Positions 27,330 through 36,477 of a stretch of DNA of 64,000 nucleotides are shown here, one piece after another (position 1 is the first letter of the stretch; every line of letters begins with the position of its first letter). Under the pieces are notes generated by a model. That model was not told the DNA's origin and ran no database searches. It worked only from the letters and a program-made list of their open reading frames with translations. Source of the stretch: DASQZT01 sp035638575 (lineage in GTDB: Bacteria > Acidobacteriota > Terriglobia > Bryobacterales > Bryobacteraceae); the NCBI GenBank assembly GCA_035638575.1, contig DASQZT010000153.1, forward strand, positions 38,318-102,317, read 5' to 3'. A program made the translations under genes and the position numbers.

Positions 27330-28327
27330 CAGCGGTACAGCCTGAAGTAGTCCTCGCGCGCCAGCGGAGGAACCGCGGCCATGCCGAGATTCTCGCGCAC
27401 GTGCTCCGCGCGCCCCATTCCCACCAGCGCCACCGAGATGCCGGGGGTAGACCGCGTAAACTGAATGGCGCGCTGTGCGTCGCTCTCGAGGCCGGGCAGC
27501 AGCTCCCGCACGGTATCGGGCATGTGCGCCAGAACCTGGGCCTGGAGCAGGGTGGCGCTGGCGATAGTCACGATTCCCAGCCGCTCCGCCTGTTCGAGCA
27601 CGCACCCCGGACGGCCCACGAATGCCTCCACCATTCCCAAGTTGAACGGCATCTGGATGAAGCGGAAGCGATGCCCGGGTCCGCCCTCCCCGGCCGCGAT
27701 TTCGGCCAGCCGCTCAAGGCTGAGCGCTTCTTTCTTCCGAAAGCCGTCCCAGGTGGCGGCGCCGTACCAGCGAATCTTTCCTTCGTCCGCGAGCCCCTCC
27801 AGCTTGAAGAACGCGCGCCGGATCCGCGCCTCGAATTCCTCCCGCGTGCGGAACCCGAGCTGCGTCTCGGGGTTGTGGAGATAGAACACGTCGATGGTGT
27901 CCACCCCCAGGTTCATCCGGCTGCGGTCAATCTGGTCGGCCAGGAAGTGCGGCGACATCGAGTGCATGCCGCCCACCACGTCATCCGGTTCGAGCGAATC
28001 GGGCACGGCGCCGGGCGTGAGAAAACCGGCCTTGGTGCACACCACGATCTCGTCGCGCTCGAGCGTTCGGAGCGCCGCGCCGATCGACCGCTCGGAGCGC
28101 TGGCGCCGGTAGTTGATGGCCGAATCGAAGAAGTTAATGCCGCCTTCGCCCGCCGCCGCCAGCGCTTCGATGTAAGCGCGGTCGGCCGCATCGTCGTCGG
28201 CGCCGAGATAGGTGCCGATCCCCAGGCTGGAAACGCTGAGGCCGAGAACCGTGCGGTAGAAGCCGGCGGCCCGGTACTCCGGATGGCGTTCGGCGTACCG
28301 CGTGGTGCCCTCGGCCGTGGCGTGCAT
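27329..28327 (-). CDS. Aldo/keto reductase family protein
   Basis: A 332-residue cytoplasmic aldo/keto reductase. The tetrad candidates are Asp and Tyr in FFDSAINY, Lys in VCTKAGF, and His in VFYLHNPE. GLSVSSLGIGTYLG at the start and GISVALVGMGRAEHV near the end are typical of the family. The substrate is unknown. ATG 28327 is preferred to the TTG two codons upstream. It lies 22 bases downstream of thrS on the same strand and is coupled to the UvrC-like gene. Confidence 0.85.
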   Translation of the reverse strand: MHATAEGTTRYAERHPEYRAAGFYRTVLGLSVSSLGIGTYLGADDDAADRAYIEALAAAGEGGINFFDSAINYRRQRSERSIGAALRTLERDEIVVCTKAGFLTPGAVPDSLEPDDVVGGMHSMSPHFLADQIDRSRMNLGVDTIDVFYLHNPETQLGFRTREEFEARIRRAFFKLEGLADEGKIRWYGAATWDGFRKKEALSLERLAEIAAGEGGPGHRFRFIQMPFNLGMVEAFVGRPGCVLEQAERLGIVTIASATLLQAQVLAHMPDTVRELLPGLESDAQRAIQFTRSTPGISVALVGMGRAEHVRENLGMAAVPPLAREDYFRLYR

Positions 28328-28349
28328 AGGCAATCCGGCGCGGAGCGGC

Positions 28350-30284
28350 CTACTCCGATACGGCTTTCGTCTCGATCAGTTGCCGGATTCCATCCAGGAA
28401 CGCGTCGAGCGACTGGGCGCCCTGGTCCCCGTGCTTGCGATTGCGCACGGCGACCTGGCCGTTCTGCTGCTCGCGGTCGCCCACCACCAGCATGTACGGG
28501 ATCTTCTGCATCTGGGCCTCGCGGATTTTGAGATTCACCTTCTCGCTGCGGTCGTCGATGGCCGCGCGAATGCCGGCCTCCTCCAGCGTCTTCCGCACGC
28601 CGCGGGCGTATTCGGTCTGGCGATCGGTGATGGGCAGCACGATGGCCTGGACGGGCGCCAGCCAGACCGGAAACGCGCCCGCGTAGTGCTCGATCAGGAT
28701 GCCGAAAAAGCGCTCGATCGATCCGTACAGCGCGCGATGCACCATCACCGGCTGATGCGCCTTGCCGTCTTCGCCGATATACTCCAGCTCGAAGCGGCGC
28801 GGCAGCGTGAAATCGAACTGCACGGTGGAAAGCTGCCACGGCCGGCCGATGGCGTCCACCAGTTTCATGTCGATCTTGGGACCGTAGAAGGCCGCTTCGT
28901 CGGGCACCACCTTGGCCTTGATGTTCAGGCGCTCGGTGGCGCGGCGCAAGGCGTTTTCGCCTACCTGCCACTGGTCCGGCGTGCCGTCGTATTTGCCGCT
29001 CGCGCCGCCGTCCCAGGTGGAAAGCTCGGCTTCGTACTGGTGGAATCCGTAGGTGGTGAGGGTATCGACGGCGAACTGGAGGCAAGCCACCACTTCGTCT
29101 TCGATCTGCTCGGGAGTGCAGAAAATGTGGGCGTCGTCCTGGGTGAAGCCGCGCACGCGGAACAGGCCGGCCAGCACGCCCGAGCGCTCGTAGCGGTACA
29201 CCGTGCCCAACTCGCCCAGACGCACGGGCAGATCGCGATAGCTGTGCTGCCGGTCCTTATAAATCAGGATGTGGAACGGGCAGTTCATGGGCTTGAGCTG
29301 GTATTCGGCGTCGTCCAGCTCCATACGGCTGAACATGTTGCCCGCGTAGAAATTGGCGTGGCCCGAGGTCTTCCACAGGTCGAAGCGCGCCACGTGCGGC
29401 GTGTAGACCAGCGAATAGCCGCGCCTGAGATACTGGTCGCGCATCCAGTCTTCGAGCAGCTTGCGAATCATGCCGCCCTTGGGGTGGAAGAAGATCAGCC
29501 CGGGGCCGGCCAGCTCCTGGATGCTGAACAGGTCGAGTTCGCGGCCCAGCTTGCGGTGGTCGCGCTTCTTGGCCTCCTCGACCTGCTTGAGGTACTCTTC
29601 CAGCTCCTTGGGAGTGAAGAAGGCGGTGCCGTAGATGCGCTGCAGCTGCTTGTTGTGCTCGTCGCCCTTCCAATAGGCGCCGGCGATGGAAAGCAGCTTG
29701 AAGGCCTTGATTTTCGAGGTGTCGGGCACGTGCGGGCCGCGGCAGAAGTCGATGAAGTGGGGACCCAGGGTGTACTCGCTGAACACCTCGCCGGCGCGCT
29801 CGGTGATGAGCTCGCACTTCATCCAGGCGTCGCCGTATTTGCGAAGGCCGTCATCCTTCTTGGTGTAGATGCGCTCGTAGGGGAGATGGCGTTTCTGGAT
29901 CTCCCACATTTTCTGTTCGATCTTTTCGAGATCCTCCGGGGTGAAAGGAGTGGCGCGGTCGAAATCGTAGTAGAAGCCGTTGTCGATGGGCGGCCCGATG
30001 CCCAGCTTGGTTTCCGGATACAGCTCGAGGACCGCTGCGGCCAGCAGGTGGGCGGTCGAGTGGCGGTAGACCTCGAGCGCTTCGCGATCCTTCGCGGTGA
30101 GGATCTGGACGGTGGCGTCGCTCTCGATGGGACGGGTGAGATCGTACAGTTCGCCGTTGACCCTGGCCACAATTGCCGCATCCGCGAGGCGCGGGCTGAT
30201 GCGCCGGGCGACCTCGATTGCGCTGGTGCCCGCCGCGGCCGGCTGTTTGCTGCCGTCGGGCAGGGTAATCTCAATGTCGCTCAT
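28350..30284 (-). CDS. thrS: Threonyl-tRNA synthetase
   Basis: A class II synthetase charging tRNA-Thr. From ATG 30284 it has 644 residues: an N-terminal TGS domain (IEITLPDGSKQ), an editing domain with HSTAHLL and the HxxxH/C-type zinc site, the catalytic core (MNCPFH with the zinc-binding Cys, RYERSGVLAGLFRVRGFTQDDAHIF), motif 3 (MVHRALYGSIERF), and a C-terminal anticodon-binding domain. The start is set by the TGS domain; longer in-frame readings run into the divergent sigma factor gene. No T-box leader is visible upstream. Confidence 0.96.
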   Translation of the reverse strand: MSDIEITLPDGSKQPAAAGTSAIEVARRISPRLADAAIVARVNGELYDLTRPIESDATVQILTAKDREALEVYRHSTAHLLAAAVLELYPETKLGIGPPIDNGFYYDFDRATPFTPEDLEKIEQKMWEIQKRHLPYERIYTKKDDGLRKYGDAWMKCELITERAGEVFSEYTLGPHFIDFCRGPHVPDTSKIKAFKLLSIAGAYWKGDEHNKQLQRIYGTAFFTPKELEEYLKQVEEAKKRDHRKLGRELDLFSIQELAGPGLIFFHPKGGMIRKLLEDWMRDQYLRRGYSLVYTPHVARFDLWKTSGHANFYAGNMFSRMELDDAEYQLKPMNCPFHILIYKDRQHSYRDLPVRLGELGTVYRYERSGVLAGLFRVRGFTQDDAHIFCTPEQIEDEVVACLQFAVDTLTTYGFHQYEAELSTWDGGASGKYDGTPDQWQVGENALRRATERLNIKAKVVPDEAAFYGPKIDMKLVDAIGRPWQLSTVQFDFTLPRRFELEYIGEDGKAHQPVMVHRALYGSIERFFGILIEHYAGAFPVWLAPVQAIVLPITDRQTEYARGVRKTLEEAGIRAAIDDRSEKVNLKIREAQMQKIPYMLVVGDREQQNGQVAVRNRKHGDQGAQSLDAFLDGIRQLIETKAVSE

Positions 30285-30351
30285 AGGGAGAATTTCAGCG
30301 TAACATGCGGGGAGTTCCGCCCGCCGCCGCGCTATGATGGGGAACAGACCC

Positions 30352-30972
30352 ATGCCCGTCTCCAGCCAAGCCGGAATCGACGAAGCCGTACTGGTCGCGC
30401 AGGCGCGCGAGGGCGATGACAAAGCCTTCGGGGAGCTGGTGAGGCGCTACGAAGGCAAGATCTTCCGCCTGGCGCAGCACGTCACGCAGAACCGCGAAGA
30501 CGCCGAGGATGTGCTGCAAGAGACGTTCATGAAGGCCTACGAGCACCTGGACCAGTTCAAGGGCGATTCGAAGTTTTACACCTGGATCGTGCGCATTGCA
30601 GTGAACCAGGCGCTGATGAAACTGCGGCGGCGGAAGTCCGACAAGTCGGTTTCGCTCGACGAAACCATCGACACCGGCGAAGACACCCTGGTCCGTGAGA
30701 TCGCCGCCTGGGACGAGAATCCGGAGCAGCGCTTCACCCGCGAGGAGCTCGGCGGCATCCTGGATTCGGCGATCGAAAGCCTGGAGCCACCTTATCGAAG
30801 CGTTTTCGTGTTGCGCGACATCGAAGAACTGTCGACCGAGGAGACCGCCGAAGCTTTGAACCTATCCGTTCCAGCCGTGAAGAGCAGACTGTTGCGGGCA
30901 CGCCTGCAACTGAGGGAGAAGTTGACACGCTTCTTTAAGCGCAAGGGAGATGACGCCTTTGCTTACCTGTAA
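30352..30972 (+). CDS. ECF-type (sigma-E-like) RNA polymerase sigma factor
   Basis: A 206-residue extracytoplasmic-function sigma factor. Region 2 (AFGELVRRYEGKIFRLAQHVTQNREDAEDVLQETF) and region 4 (YRSVFVLRDIEELSTEETAEALNLSVPAVKSRLLRAR, helix-turn-helix) are clear. Several ATG codons compete (30334, 30337, 30352). I chose 30352 because a G-rich stretch lies about 8 bases upstream, but this is weak. It overlaps the anti-sigma gene by 23 bases, the usual pair arrangement, and diverges from thrS. Confidence 0.92.
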   Translation: MPVSSQAGIDEAVLVAQAREGDDKAFGELVRRYEGKIFRLAQHVTQNREDAEDVLQETFMKAYEHLDQFKGDSKFYTWIVRIAVNQALMKLRRRKSDKSVSLDETIDTGEDTLVREIAAWDENPEQRFTREELGGILDSAIESLEPPYRSVFVLRDIEELSTEETAEALNLSVPAVKSRLLRARLQLREKLTRFFKRKGDDAFAYL

Positions 30973-31201
30973 AGACTTTCTGAAGGAGCTGAGTGACTAC
31001 CTGGATGAGTGTGTAGACGCGGAAGTGCGGTCCAAGCTGGAACAACACATCAGCGAGTGTCCTAACTGCTGGGTGATCACCGACACCACCAGAAAGACCA
31101 TACAGATCTACAAAGGGATGGACCCGTATCCCATCCCGAGCGACGTCGAGTCGAGGCTGATGAAGGCGCTCGAGCGGAAAATGGCGGCCAAGCAGAGGTG
31201 A
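30950..31201 (+). CDS. Zinc-type (HC2) anti-sigma factor
   Basis: An 83-residue protein with a zf-HC2 zinc-binding motif: Cys7, His33, Cys37 and Cys40 (HISECPNC). Such domains clamp ECF sigma factors and often release them on thiol oxidation. There is no membrane segment, so it is a soluble, ZAS-type factor. It begins 23 bases inside the sigma gene, so expression is surely coupled, and it is the expected regulator of that sigma factor. Confidence 0.9.
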   Translation: MTPLLTCKDFLKELSDYLDECVDAEVRSKLEQHISECPNCWVITDTTRKTIQIYKGMDPYPIPSDVESRLMKALERKMAAKQR

Positions 31202-31231
31202 CGGCCACGCAGGCGGGCAGCCCCGCACCGG

Positions 31232-33220
31232 TTACTTCACCGCCAGCGTCACCCCCGGCTGGCTGCGCCGCGAGTTGGCGGCGCTGCCGATCGATACGGT
31301 AATCGGAACGGCCGTTCCGGCCGCCACGGTCGGAGGCACGATCGCGTTGACCTGCACCAGGCCAGCCACGGCCCCCGGCGACGTGCCGGCATAACTGACC
31401 ACCGCCGGCTGTCCGGCGATATCCACCCGGCAGGTGTTGTCGGCGAGGCTCACCGCGGCCGTGGCCACCTCGCCGTTGCCCACACTCGTTCCGGCCTGCA
31501 GATCGCCCAAGCCCGTTGCATAAATGGCAATGGTGGATCCTCTGGCGGCGGCGGTTTTGGTTGAGTTGATCGTGTAGGCGCCGCTGCTGTCGATGTTCAG
31601 CACGGCTGACTGCCCCTGGCCGAGTCCGCCGAATGTGAACATGCCGGGATCCTCCGGCACCACGGTGACGGCGAAGGGGTTCGTGGGGCCGGCCGCATTG
31701 GTCACCGTAACGTTTACCGGAGTGACGCTCCCATCGACTTCTTTCGGCACGATGCAGTTGATCTGGTTGGCGGAGATCATCAGGAGCGGCGCGAGGTAAG
31801 TCGTGGTGTTGGGCGACGTGCCGGCGACAAACGTCACCTGCACCGCCCCGACGGTCGTCGGGTACGCCGGCGGCGTGCCGGTGGGAGCCACCGGTGTGGC
31901 CGAAGAGGGTCCCAGGTTCTGCCCGAAGATCGAAATGATCTGGCGTGGCGACAGCGACACGGCGCCAACGGGCACGGGATTTGCCGCGGTGCCGGTCTGC
32001 ACGGCGGTGGGAAGATAGCTCGCCGAATTCACCACCGAGCTGATCCCTGGGAGCGTGGGATCGGTGACGTCGAATTCCGTGGTGGCAAGCGCCGGCACGG
32101 GATTGCTGGGGGGCGCCGGATTCATCACCGTGAGAGTCCATTTGATCGGGTAGGTCACGGCGCCGGCCGGCACCGCCAGGTAAGCCGCCTTGATGGTGGC
32201 CTGCATGACCTTCCGGCTCAACAGCGTGGCGGTCAGGGTGATGGGTAAGGTGGCGCCGCTCTGAGGCTGGAGAGTAACCACCGACGTGCTGAAAAAATTG
32301 TCGCCGTAGATCGTGATGACCGGATCGAGGGCCGGCCCGGCGATCACGCTGGCCGGGAAAATCGGCAGAGTCTGGTTCAAGACCGGCGCACCGGCCGCTA
32401 CCACCAGGTTGACGGTGACGGGGACAGTGCCGTTGACGGCGTTGTTGGCGGCTATCGTGATCGTGCCGGTATAGCTGCCGGGATTGAGCGTCCCCAGAGC
32501 GACCATGTCGATCGAGACGGTGATCGGCACGCTGGAGCCCGAAAGTGCCACCCCGCTGGTATTGAGATTGGGAAGCTGGCCGGACTGGTTCACCCGCAGC
32601 CAGACCGGAGTGGTTCCGCTTCCGCCGCCTGTACCTCCTTTGGCGGAGGCGTTCGCCGCCGTGACACCAAACGGGATTACGTCGCCCGTGGAGGTCACGT
32701 CCAGTTCGCTCGAGCCCGGGATAGTGGCTAAGTCGCCGGTGGTGTAGCTGAACGTCAGGGAGGCCGGAGCGGTAGCGGTCGCCGAAGCGTAGTTGGACGA
32801 AGGAGAAGTCGCCGAAATGTTCGAGGGAGGGTTCGAAACCGCCAGGCTCACTGCCACCGACACGGTGGCGGAGGCGGTGGCGATGTCGATTCTGCCGGCG
32901 TAGTTGCCGGGCGCCAGACCGGTGGGGTTGACCGTGACCGACAGGGCCAGAGGCGTACGGCCGGTATCCGGAGTCGCGGCGAGCCATCCCTGTGGGGCCG
33001 AGGTTGCAGTGGCCGTCATCACCACCGTGCTCATCGAACTGGGGAGCGAGGCGGTCAGCTTGGCTGCCGCGGGATAGGTCGAGCTGTTCACCTGGTAGGT
33101 GAAGCTGAGAGAACTCGGACTCACCGTGGGGGCAGTCGATTGCGCCGCGCCCTGCCACACGCAAGCCGGCAGCAACGCCAGGAACATGGTTATAGGAGCG
33201 CCGAACTTCATCATGCGCAT
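31232..33220 (-). CDS. Exported beta-rich protein with TIGR03437-type C-terminal module
   Basis: A 662-residue exported protein with a signal peptide at residues 1-28 (charged start, hydrophobic core, ACVWQGAAQS). Several beta-sandwich repeats with LSFTYQVNSS and VTVNPTGLAPGNYAGRI segments follow, resembling Ig-like or IPT/TIG domains. The C-terminal part (from about residue 400) contains LSPRQIISIFGQNLGP, typical of the TIGR03437 module. It is unrelated in arrangement to the protein at 2468-4633, which shares that module. The stop is 31 bases beyond the anti-sigma gene, which ends on the other strand. A surface or extracellular role is likely. Confidence 0.8.
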   Translation of the reverse strand: MRMMKFGAPITMFLALLPACVWQGAAQSTAPTVSPSSLSFTYQVNSSTYPAAAKLTASLPSSMSTVVMTATATSAPQGWLAATPDTGRTPLALSVTVNPTGLAPGNYAGRIDIATASATVSVAVSLAVSNPPSNISATSPSSNYASATATAPASLTFSYTTGDLATIPGSSELDVTSTGDVIPFGVTAANASAKGGTGGGSGTTPVWLRVNQSGQLPNLNTSGVALSGSSVPITVSIDMVALGTLNPGSYTGTITIAANNAVNGTVPVTVNLVVAAGAPVLNQTLPIFPASVIAGPALDPVITIYGDNFFSTSVVTLQPQSGATLPITLTATLLSRKVMQATIKAAYLAVPAGAVTYPIKWTLTVMNPAPPSNPVPALATTEFDVTDPTLPGISSVVNSASYLPTAVQTGTAANPVPVGAVSLSPRQIISIFGQNLGPSSATPVAPTGTPPAYPTTVGAVQVTFVAGTSPNTTTYLAPLLMISANQINCIVPKEVDGSVTPVNVTVTNAAGPTNPFAVTVVPEDPGMFTFGGLGQGQSAVLNIDSSGAYTINSTKTAAARGSTIAIYATGLGDLQAGTSVGNGEVATAAVSLADNTCRVDIAGQPAVVSYAGTSPGAVAGLVQVNAIVPPTVAAGTAVPITVSIGSAANSRRSQPGVTLAVK

Positions 33221-33435
33221 TAGATCGGACGGCTCCCCGGAAAACTTTAGGGGCGGCGGGCTCCGTTCCGGGTGTAGTTGGGTGACTTTGGGAGGGTGAA
33301 TGAGGGGTTGGGGAGGGATTCGCGCGCCGGATTGTCCGGCCCCGCGAACGTTGGGATAGAACGAAACCGCGCCGCCCGCCTTGCTCCAGAGGTCATGTCA
33401 ATATACAGATCGGCCGGTTGTGGAAAAACTGTAGC

Positions 33436-33510
33436 CGCCCCGCGGCGCAACGCGCGCATGCCGTGGCGGAGGTCGGCGCCCAGATCCTCCAGCGGCCGGA
33501 TGGCGATCAC
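33436..33510 (-). pseudogene. Possible remnant of an ADOP-family ABC permease
   Basis: The 382-base gap between the exported protein and the sugar transferase contains a short reverse reading whose first 25 residues (LEDLGADLRHGMRALRR) resemble the N-terminus of the acidobacterial orphan permeases (MacB/FtsX type). The similarity ends there and the rest of the frame is unrelated, so if real it is a decayed fragment. The rest of the gap holds no gene I can support. Confidence 0.3.
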
Positions 33511-33602
33511 GTGTCTATAGACCCCGGGAGCGGCGGGAAGTTCCCACCCCGCCAGCCCGCCGGAAACGCCACTCCCCGCACCCCATGTTATGCTGGGTCC
33601 GG

Positions 33603-35015
33603 ATGTTCAAACGCCAGCGTAAAGCCCGTGTTTTGTTTGCGCTGTCCGACATGGGCCTGGCCGCTGTGGCGTTTGAGGCGGCCTACCAGAGCCGCGAGTT
33701 CCTCCACCTGGGACGCCTCTTCTTCCTGACCGTGGAGACGAAGGCGCTGGTGCTGGGTTTCGTGCTCGTGGCCTGGGTCTCCATAGCGGCCTGGCTGGAG
33801 ATATACGAAAAGCTCGATTCCGGCCACCCGCCCGTCATCCTGCGCGATTCGGCCCGGCAGTGCGCTTACGGCGCCATCTGCCTGGTGCTGTTCGAATACC
33901 TGCTGCGGCTCGACCTGAGCCGTCCCTTTCTGGGCCTTTTCATCGCCTATGACTGGGTCCTGCTGCTGACGTTCCGGCTGACGGCGGGGCGCGTGGTGGG
34001 CGTCATCCGGCGCGAATTCGCGGCGCCGCACTACGTGATGGTGGTCGGAACCGGCGAACGGGCCATCCGCATGGGGCGCGCGCTGGAACAGTCGGCGGAG
34101 TATGGCGTGCGGCTGCGCGGGTTTCTCGACGAGCGGCCCGGAAGCGCGCCTCGCGATCTGGCGCTGGACGCCGTCTACCAGGTTCAGCCCATCCGGGAGC
34201 TGCCGTCCATCCTGCGGCAGCACGTGGTGGACGAGATCGTCTTCGCGGTGGAGAGCGAGAGCCTGGCGTCGCTCGAAGAATCCTTCCTGCTTTGCGACGA
34301 GGAAGGCGTGCGCACGCGGGTGGCCGTGGATTTCTTCCCGCACGTCAACAGCACCGTATCGCTCGACCGCTTCGGCGCGACGCCGCTGCTCACTTTTTCC
34401 GCCGCGCCCTACGACGAAATCCGCCTGCTGTTGAAGCGTCTCACCGATGTGGCCATCGGCGCGGCGGGACTCGTCGTGCTGGCGCCGTTCATGGCGGCGA
34501 TCGCCCTCCTGGTCCGGTTGACCTCACCCGGTCCGGTCATCTTCAAACAGGTGCGCTGCGGATTGAACGGGCGGCGGTTCCTCTTTTATAAATTCCGCTC
34601 CATGGTGGAGAATGCCGAAGATCTCAAACCGGGACTGGCGCATCTGAGCACGCGCGAGACCGCCTTCAAGATTCCGGACGACCCGCGGCTCACCCCCGCC
34701 GGACGCTATCTGCGCAAGTTTTCCATCGACGAGTGGCCCCAGTTGTGGAACGTGCTGCGGGGCGATATGTCGCTGGTGGGGCCGCGGCCGGCGGTTCCGA
34801 GCGAGGTCGACCAGTACCAGCGCTGGCAGCGCCGCCGCCTGCGGATGAGGCCCGGGCTGACCTGCCTGTGGGCCGTCTCCGGCCGCGACCGCGTGGATTT
34901 CGAGACCTGGATGAGGATGGATATGCAGTACATCGACAATTGGTCTCTGGCGCTCGACTGGAAGATCCTGTTGCGCACCATCCCGCGCGTCCTGACGGGC
35001 CGCGGCGCGAATTAG
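33603..35015 (+). CDS. Polyprenyl-phosphate sugar-1-phosphate transferase (exopolysaccharide priming)
   Basis: A 470-residue membrane enzyme of the WcaJ/CpsE type that starts surface polysaccharide units by moving a sugar phosphate onto undecaprenyl phosphate. It has four N-terminal membrane segments, a Rossmann-like domain (YVMVVGTGERAIRMGRAL), a fifth membrane segment near LKRLTDVAIGAAGLVVLAPF, and the bacterial sugar transferase domain with FKQVRCGLNGRRF, FYKFRSM, DEWPQLWNVLRGDMSLVGPRP and the C-terminal DWKILLRTI. It stands without other polysaccharide genes in the window. ATG 33603 gives the membrane segment soon after a basic start; ATG 33585 is possible. Confidence 0.9.
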   Translation: MFKRQRKARVLFALSDMGLAAVAFEAAYQSREFLHLGRLFFLTVETKALVLGFVLVAWVSIAAWLEIYEKLDSGHPPVILRDSARQCAYGAICLVLFEYLLRLDLSRPFLGLFIAYDWVLLLTFRLTAGRVVGVIRREFAAPHYVMVVGTGERAIRMGRALEQSAEYGVRLRGFLDERPGSAPRDLALDAVYQVQPIRELPSILRQHVVDEIVFAVESESLASLEESFLLCDEEGVRTRVAVDFFPHVNSTVSLDRFGATPLLTFSAAPYDEIRLLLKRLTDVAIGAAGLVVLAPFMAAIALLVRLTSPGPVIFKQVRCGLNGRRFLFYKFRSMVENAEDLKPGLAHLSTRETAFKIPDDPRLTPAGRYLRKFSIDEWPQLWNVLRGDMSLVGPRPAVPSEVDQYQRWQRRRLRMRPGLTCLWAVSGRDRVDFETWMRMDMQYIDNWSLALDWKILLRTIPRVLTGRGAN

Positions 35016-35049
35016 AGATGGTGGCCCGCCCGGTGATACCGTTAAGCTT

Positions 35050-35664
35050 ATGCACCTGATCCCGACTCAAGAGGAAGTCGTCGCCCTGCTGCGCGAGACC
35101 GGCGCTCTTCGCGACGGCCATTTCGAGTATCCCAACGGCTTGCACTCCAACGAGTACCTCCAGGTGCCCCTGGCGCTGCGGCACTACCAGCACCAGCGGC
35201 TCCTTTCGGTGGGTCTGAGCCGGCGGCTGCGCGCCAACCCGGAAATCCGCGCCATCATGCCCGATCTTTCCATCGTGGTGCCGGCCACCGGCGGGCTGCC
35301 CGTGGCCTACGGAGTTTGCGAAGCGGTGCGCGCCCGGCTGGTGTACTGGGCCGAGCGGGAGCACGATGACGAGCCCATGCGTTTCCGCCAATACGTCGAG
35401 CCGCAGCCGGGCGAGCCGGTGGTCCTGGTGGACGACATTCTCCGCACCGGAAGCAAGCTCGCGGAACTGAAGAGGCTGCTGGAAGCGAGCGGCGCCATCG
35501 TGGTCGGGTTAGCCGTCGTGATCTACCAGCCCACGCCCAGTACGGTGAACTTCGGCTCGCTCCCGCTCTACTACCTGGCCAAGCTGGAGGCCAGCTACTA
35601 TGCCGATAGCGCCCATTGCGAATTGTGCAAACGGGGAGAGCCGATGGAGAAGTCCTGGGTGTAG
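35050..35664 (+). CDS. pyrE: Orotate phosphoribosyltransferase-like protein
   Basis: A 204-residue type I phosphoribosyltransferase. The PRPP-binding loop VVLVDDILRTGS lies at residues 124-135 and a PyrE-like substrate region (GLHSNEYLQVPLAL) at 31-44. PyrE converts orotate and PRPP to OMP. The C-terminus has a Cys pair (CELC) not typical of PyrE, so a related base-specific transferase cannot be excluded. It starts 34 bases after the sugar transferase. Confidence 0.78.
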   Translation: MHLIPTQEEVVALLRETGALRDGHFEYPNGLHSNEYLQVPLALRHYQHQRLLSVGLSRRLRANPEIRAIMPDLSIVVPATGGLPVAYGVCEAVRARLVYWAEREHDDEPMRFRQYVEPQPGEPVVLVDDILRTGSKLAELKRLLEASGAIVVGLAVVIYQPTPSTVNFGSLPLYYLAKLEASYYADSAHCELCKRGEPMEKSWV

Positions 35665-35827
35665 CACTTCGGAATTCCCTGATATCTTCGGTTAATCAGC
35701 ACGCTTCCACCTCAAAGTTATTAAGGCTACAGATTTTAAACGGCAGCGGACCCGATTTGCTGAATCGCAGTGCAAAATATAACAAAGCCATGAATGCAGG
35801 ATTGGTTACGGAATTTGAGACGTCGGA

Positions 35828-35859
35828 TTTCCACAGGCTTTTGCACAAAGGCGTGGAAA
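35828..35859. repeat. Imperfect hairpin in AT-rich gap
   Basis: TTTCCAC (35828-35834) and GTGGAAA (35853-35859) flank a partly paired interior. They lie in the 272-base AT-richer gap before the exported methyltransferase gene. The gap shows no gene and no clear promoter. The TTTCCACA and TTTTGCACA pieces resemble DnaA boxes weakly, but nothing else suggests an origin. Confidence 0.35.
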
Positions 35860-35936
35860 ACCTTCCCCCGCATTCGCGCCTCAGCCGGACACAAATGGTG
35901 GTAAAGTGGTTACCGATTCGATCAAGGCCACGAGCC

Positions 35937-36473
35937 ATGCGGAAACTGTGTGTGATCGCCGCCCTTTTCTGCGCGGCCCTTCCCGCCCAGAACTTTGACG
36001 GCGACAAGCTGGCCCCCTACTATCCCACTCCCGAGACGATTGTCGAAAAGATGCTCCAGCTCGGGGGGCTCAAAGCCGGCGAGAAAATGTTCGACCTGGG
36101 TTCGGGCGACGGGCGCATCGTCATCATGGCGGCGCAGAAGTTTCACGCCGAGGCGGTCGGCGTGGAATTGGACCCGGATCTCTGCCGGCGGAGCATCGCC
36201 AGAATTCAAAAGCTGGGCCTGGAGAAGAACGCGCGCATCCTGAACGGCGATTTGCTGAAGCAGAATTACAACTCCGCGGACCTGGTGACCGTGTACCTGC
36301 TGCCGGAATCGATCGACAATAAGGTTTATCCGCTGCTCGAGAAGCAGTTGAAGAAGGGCTCCCGCGTAGTGGCGCACGATTTCGAGTTCAAGGCGTGGAC
36401 GCCGGAAAAAGTGGAAAACATCGCCGATGATGGCGAGGGCCGCAGCCACACGCTGTACCTGTACCGGAAATGA
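35937..36473 (+). CDS. Class I methyltransferase with an N-terminal export signal
   Basis: A 178-residue protein whose first 18 residues (MRKLCVIAALFCAALPAQ) form a signal peptide. The remainder is a class I methyltransferase: motif I FDLGSGDGRIVIMAAQ, the acidic GVELDP that binds the ribose of SAM, then NGDLLKQNY. The helix before motif I (YYPTPETIVEKMLQL) resembles the DOT1-like/FAM173 lysine methyltransferase group. Export is puzzling because SAM is a cytoplasmic cofactor; the segment could be an uncleaved membrane anchor instead. ATG 35937 gives the signal peptide; readings from further upstream cover AT-rich non-coding sequence. It lies 4 bases before the kinase gene. Confidence 0.8.
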   Translation: MRKLCVIAALFCAALPAQNFDGDKLAPYYPTPETIVEKMLQLGGLKAGEKMFDLGSGDGRIVIMAAQKFHAEAVGVELDPDLCRRSIARIQKLGLEKNARILNGDLLKQNYNSADLVTVYLLPESIDNKVYPLLEKQLKKGSRVVAHDFEFKAWTPEKVENIADDGEGRSHTLYLYRK

Positions 36474-36477
36474 TGGT

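Noticed and set aside
33247..33520. Small genes in both strands of the intergenic region
   Set aside because: Neither reading has a ribosome binding site, signal or domain; only the N-terminal 25 residues of the reverse one look like a permease start.
35700..35936. Replication origin
   Set aside because: Two weak DnaA-like words occur, but there is no array of boxes, no dnaA and no gnd/dnaN-type context.
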